Below, one piece after another: positions 61,884 to 64,000 of a stretch of 64,000 nucleotides of DNA. Position 1 is the first letter of the stretch; every line of letters starts with the position of its first letter. This DNA is from Terrabacter sp. Root181 (GTDB taxonomy: Bacteria; Actinomycetota; Actinomycetes; Actinomycetales; Dermatophilaceae): assembly GCF_001428505.1 (NCBI RefSeq), contig NZ_LMHU01000001.1:1816131-1880130 (forward strand). Reading direction: 5' to 3'. A model generated the notes under the pieces. It was given only the letters and a program-made list of their open reading frames with translations, was not told the origin of the DNA and made no database searches. A program made the position numbers and the translations under genes.

Positions 61884-62830
61884 CCGACCGCTCGGGTGGC
61901 CTGCTCGTCGTCGACAAGCCGGCCGGCTGGACGAGCCATGACGTCGTGGCGCGCGCCCGCCGGCTCTGCGGCACCCGCCGGGTCGGGCACGCCGGCACGC
62001 TCGACCCCATGGCGACCGGTGTCCTCGTGCTCGGCGTCGATCGGGGCACGAAGCTGCTCACCTTCCTCGTCGGCTGCGACAAGTCGTATGCCGCCACGAT
62101 CCGTCTCGGGATGGCCACCCTCACCGACGACGCCGAGGGTGAGACCACCCAGGCGCTCGGCGTCGAGGACGTGCTGGCCCTGGAGGCCGCGCTGCCGGCC
62201 GCCGTCGCCGCCCTGACCGGGGAGATCCAGCAGGTGCCGAGCGCCGTCAGCGCCATCAAGGTCAAGGGCGTACGCAGCTACACCCGCGTCCGGCAGGGCG
62301 ACACGGTCGACCTGCCCGCGCGGCCGGTCACGGTGAGCCGCTTCGACATGCTCTCCGTGCGTCCCGGCACCGCGACGGTCGAGGTCGGTCCGCCCATCGA
62401 CGTCGTCGACGTCGAGGTCGAGGTCGACGTCTCGTCGGGCACCTACGTCCGCGCGCTCGCCCGCGACCTCGGCGAGGCGCTCGGCGTCGGCGGGCACCTG
62501 ACGGCGCTCCGGCGTACGCGCGTGGGCCGCTTCGGGCTCGACGATGCCGCGTCGCTCGACGACCTCACGGCCACGTCGGAGGCCGACGGGCCCGACGGCA
62601 TACCCCTGCTCCCCATCGCCGAGGCGGCGCGGGCGCAGCTGCCCGTGCACGAGGTGACCGCCGAGGAGGCCGTCGCCCTCGGCTACGGCCAGCGCATCCC
62701 GAGCGCCGTGGCCGGCGCTGACGCCGTGGCCGCGATCGACCCGGACGGGCGCCTCGTTGCCGTGCTCGACGAGACGCGTCCGACGGCCCGGGCCAAGGTG
62801 GTCTTCGCCGCGACCGGGGCGGGGGCCTGA
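61880..62830 (+). CDS. truB: tRNA pseudouridine-55 synthase
   Basis: 316 residues. GLLVVDKPAGWTSHDVVARAR and GHAGTLDPMATGVLVLGV (catalytic Asp in HAGTLDP) near residue 45 define TruB. It makes the T-loop pseudouridine of tRNA. SAIKVKGVRSYTRVRQG and RALARDLGEALGVGGHL follow. The C-terminal PUA-like part is present (VALGYGQRIPSAVAG). It is coupled to rbfA. Confidence 0.96.
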   Translation: MTDRSGGLLVVDKPAGWTSHDVVARARRLCGTRRVGHAGTLDPMATGVLVLGVDRGTKLLTFLVGCDKSYAATIRLGMATLTDDAEGETTQALGVEDVLALEAALPAAVAALTGEIQQVPSAVSAIKVKGVRSYTRVRQGDTVDLPARPVTVSRFDMLSVRPGTATVEVGPPIDVVDVEVEVDVSSGTYVRALARDLGEALGVGGHLTALRRTRVGRFGLDDAASLDDLTATSEADGPDGIPLLPIAEAARAQLPVHEVTAEEAVALGYGQRIPSAVAGADAVAAIDPDGRLVAVLDETRPTARAKVVFAATGAGA

Positions 62831-62873
62831 GCCTCGTGCCCGAGCCCTCGGACGTCCGCTCCGGCACGGCCAC

Positions 62874-62879
62874 TACAGT
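62874..62879 (+). promoter_or_regulatory. Putative -10 box of ribF
   Basis: TACAGT lies seven bases before GTG 62887; it places the start there rather than at GTG 62836. Confidence 0.5.
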
Positions 62880-62886
62880 GGTCGCC

Positions 62887-63858
62887 GTGCAGCGCTGGTA
62901 CGGACTCGACGACATCCCGGCCGACCTCGGGCCCACCGTCGTCACCCTCGGCAACTTCGACGGGGTGCACCGCGGCCACCGCGAGGTCCTGACGCGTGTC
63001 GTGCGCGAGGCCGCCGACCGCGACGCGATCCCCGTCGCCGTCACCTTCGAGCCGCATCCGATCGCCGTGCTCTACCCCGACCGCGCTCCGGCGGTCGTCA
63101 TGTCGCTCGAGCAGCGCCTCGACGCGCTCGCCTCGGTCGGTCTGGGGGCCGTGCTCGTCATCGAGTTCACGCGCGAGTTCGCGCAGCAGACCCCCGAGGA
63201 GTTCGTCCGCGGCACGTTCGTCGACGCCCTCGGTGCGTGCGCCGTCGTCGTGGGCAAGGACACCCGCTTCGGCGTGCGCAACTCCGGTGACGTCGGCACG
63301 CTGCGCGAGCTCGGCGCGTCGCACGGGTTCGAGGTCATCGCCCTCGACGACATCGGCGAGGGCGCCGACGAGGGCGCCCGCTGGAGCTCGACGCAGCTGC
63401 GGTCCGAGCTGCTCGCCGGCAACGTCGACCACGCCGCCCAGATCCTCGGTCGCCCCCACCGGGTCACCGGCACCGTCGTGCACGGTGACCACCGCGGCCG
63501 CGAGCTCGGCTACCCCACGGCCAACCTCTCGCAGGACCACGAGGGCCTCGTGCCGGCCGACGGGGTGTATGCCGGGTGGCTCGTCCGTCTCGACCTCCAC
63601 GAGGGTGCGCCTGACCGCACGCTCCCCGCAGCCCTCTCGGTGGGCACCAACCCGACGTTCGACGGTCACCAGCGCCGCGTCGAGGCCTACGTGCTCGACC
63701 GCACCGACCTCGACCTCTACGGTGAGCGCGTCGCGGTGGAGTTCGTCTCGCACCTGCGCCCGACCCTGAAGTTCGAGTCGATCGACACGCTCGTCGAGCA
63801 GATGGCCCAGGACGTGGTCCGGTGTCGCGAGATCCTCTCGGCGATCGTCCCGTCGTAG
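62887..63858 (+). CDS. ribF: Bifunctional riboflavin kinase/FMN adenylyltransferase
   Basis: About 323 residues. The N-terminal adenylyltransferase domain has VVTLGNFDGVHRGHREVL (GxFDGVHxGH) near residue 25. The C-terminal kinase domain has LGRPHRVTGTVVHGDHRGRELGYPTANLS and EAYVLDRTDLDLYGERVAV. It makes FMN and FAD from riboflavin and ATP, cofactors also needed by the window's flavin-transfer system. A longer start at 62836 is possible but the -10 box argues against it. Confidence 0.95.
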   Translation: MQRWYGLDDIPADLGPTVVTLGNFDGVHRGHREVLTRVVREAADRDAIPVAVTFEPHPIAVLYPDRAPAVVMSLEQRLDALASVGLGAVLVIEFTREFAQQTPEEFVRGTFVDALGACAVVVGKDTRFGVRNSGDVGTLRELGASHGFEVIALDDIGEGADEGARWSSTQLRSELLAGNVDHAAQILGRPHRVTGTVVHGDHRGRELGYPTANLSQDHEGLVPADGVYAGWLVRLDLHEGAPDRTLPAALSVGTNPTFDGHQRRVEAYVLDRTDLDLYGERVAVEFVSHLRPTLKFESIDTLVEQMAQDVVRCREILSAIVPS

Positions 63859-64000
63859 CCGGGCCGCTGCTGCGGCCGACGCCTCCGCGGAGCGCTCGTG
63901 GCCGGCCGTCCCTGCGAGCCTCGTCGGGGCTGCGCGATGGCGGTCCGTCGTGGCTGCGCGTGGACCTCGGGCTGCTCATCGGCGCCTTCGGCCTGTCGGT
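63822..64000 (+). CDS. Possible partial ORF at the window end (membrane protein start?)
   Basis: A frame from GTG 63822 stays open to the window end. Its last part (DLGLLIGAFGLS) is hydrophobic, like a first membrane segment. The start overlaps ribF by 37 bases and no ribosome binding site is clear. It may be the beginning of the next gene. Confidence 0.3.
   Translation, partial: MSRDPLGDRPVVAGPLLRPTPPRSARGRPSLRASSGLRDGGPSWLRVDLGLLIGAFGLS

Overview
The window is a very GC-rich chromosomal segment (my estimate is a little over 70% GC) from an actinobacterium. Gene content and order fit Micrococcales, and an Intrasporangiaceae-like organism is my best guess, but nothing here fixes a genus. I see no rRNA, tRNA, integrase, transposase or CRISPR array. 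About 52 protein genes are supported. Many start six or seven bases after a TAnnnT-like box, so leaderless mRNAs appear common.

Region by region. (1) 0-8 kb: a GlxA-type regulator divergent from an MFS carrier, a propionyl-CoA synthetase, a 51-bp tandem repeat, a LOG-like protein divergent from an AEC carrier, a VOC protein and a conserved actinobacterial protein. (2) 8.3-18.8 kb: a putrescine/polyamine catabolic locus, with an Lrp regulator plus class III aminotransferase divergent from an aminobutyraldehyde dehydrogenase, a PotDABC importer, a saccharopine-dehydrogenase-like protein and a succinate-semialdehyde dehydrogenase. Together these import putrescine and can oxidise it towards succinate. 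(3) 18.9-22.9 kb: a DnaB-C-like ATPase, a secreted ribonuclease with its barstar-like inhibitor, a double SRPBCC protein and a flavin-nucleotide oxidase-like protein. (4) 22.9-28.4 kb: the conserved actinobacterial block dxr-rip1-ispG-(kinase)-GNAT, which serves the MEP isoprenoid pathway and intramembrane proteolysis. (5) 28.4-34.9 kb: a DoxX-like protein, a GNAT protein, a methyltransferase and a ChvE-GguAB type monosaccharide ABC importer. (6) 35.2-38.5 kb: proS, a HAD hydrolase and a TSUP carrier, translationally coupled.

(7) 38.6-45.5 kb is the most interesting part. A P450 is divergent from a tightly overlapping operon encoding an OleA-like condensing enzyme, a family 2 glycosyltransferase, a second P450, an OleC-like AMP-ligase and an OleD-like reductase. 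No OleB hydrolase is present. By analogy with olefin and beta-lactone pathways this could make a tailored fatty-acyl beta-lactone or a related head-to-head condensed lipid. (8) 45.6-48.5 kb: a transmembrane ferric-reductase-like oxidoreductase, an exported FMN-binding protein with a flavinylation motif, and ApbE. This looks like a trans-membrane flavin electron-transfer system. (9) 48.7-53.8 kb: a small ORF carrying a long hairpin, an HPt-like protein that has lost its phospho-histidine, an orphan response regulator, a DUF255 thioredoxin-like protein and a MATE carrier. (10) 53.9-64 kb: an APH(6)/hydroxyurea-type kinase and a DUF4439 protein, then the translation block rimP-nusA-ylxR-infB-rbfA-truB-ribF. 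In mycobacteria the genes of regions 4, 6 and 10 lie in the same general order, so the ole-like and flavin genes sit in a variable gap between proS and DUF4439-rimP.

Across the whole window the octamer GTATGCCG/CGGCATAC occurs about 25 times, against about two expected from base composition. It appears in several reading frames and uses codons that are otherwise rare here (TAT, GCA, ATA), which suggests a selected DNA motif.
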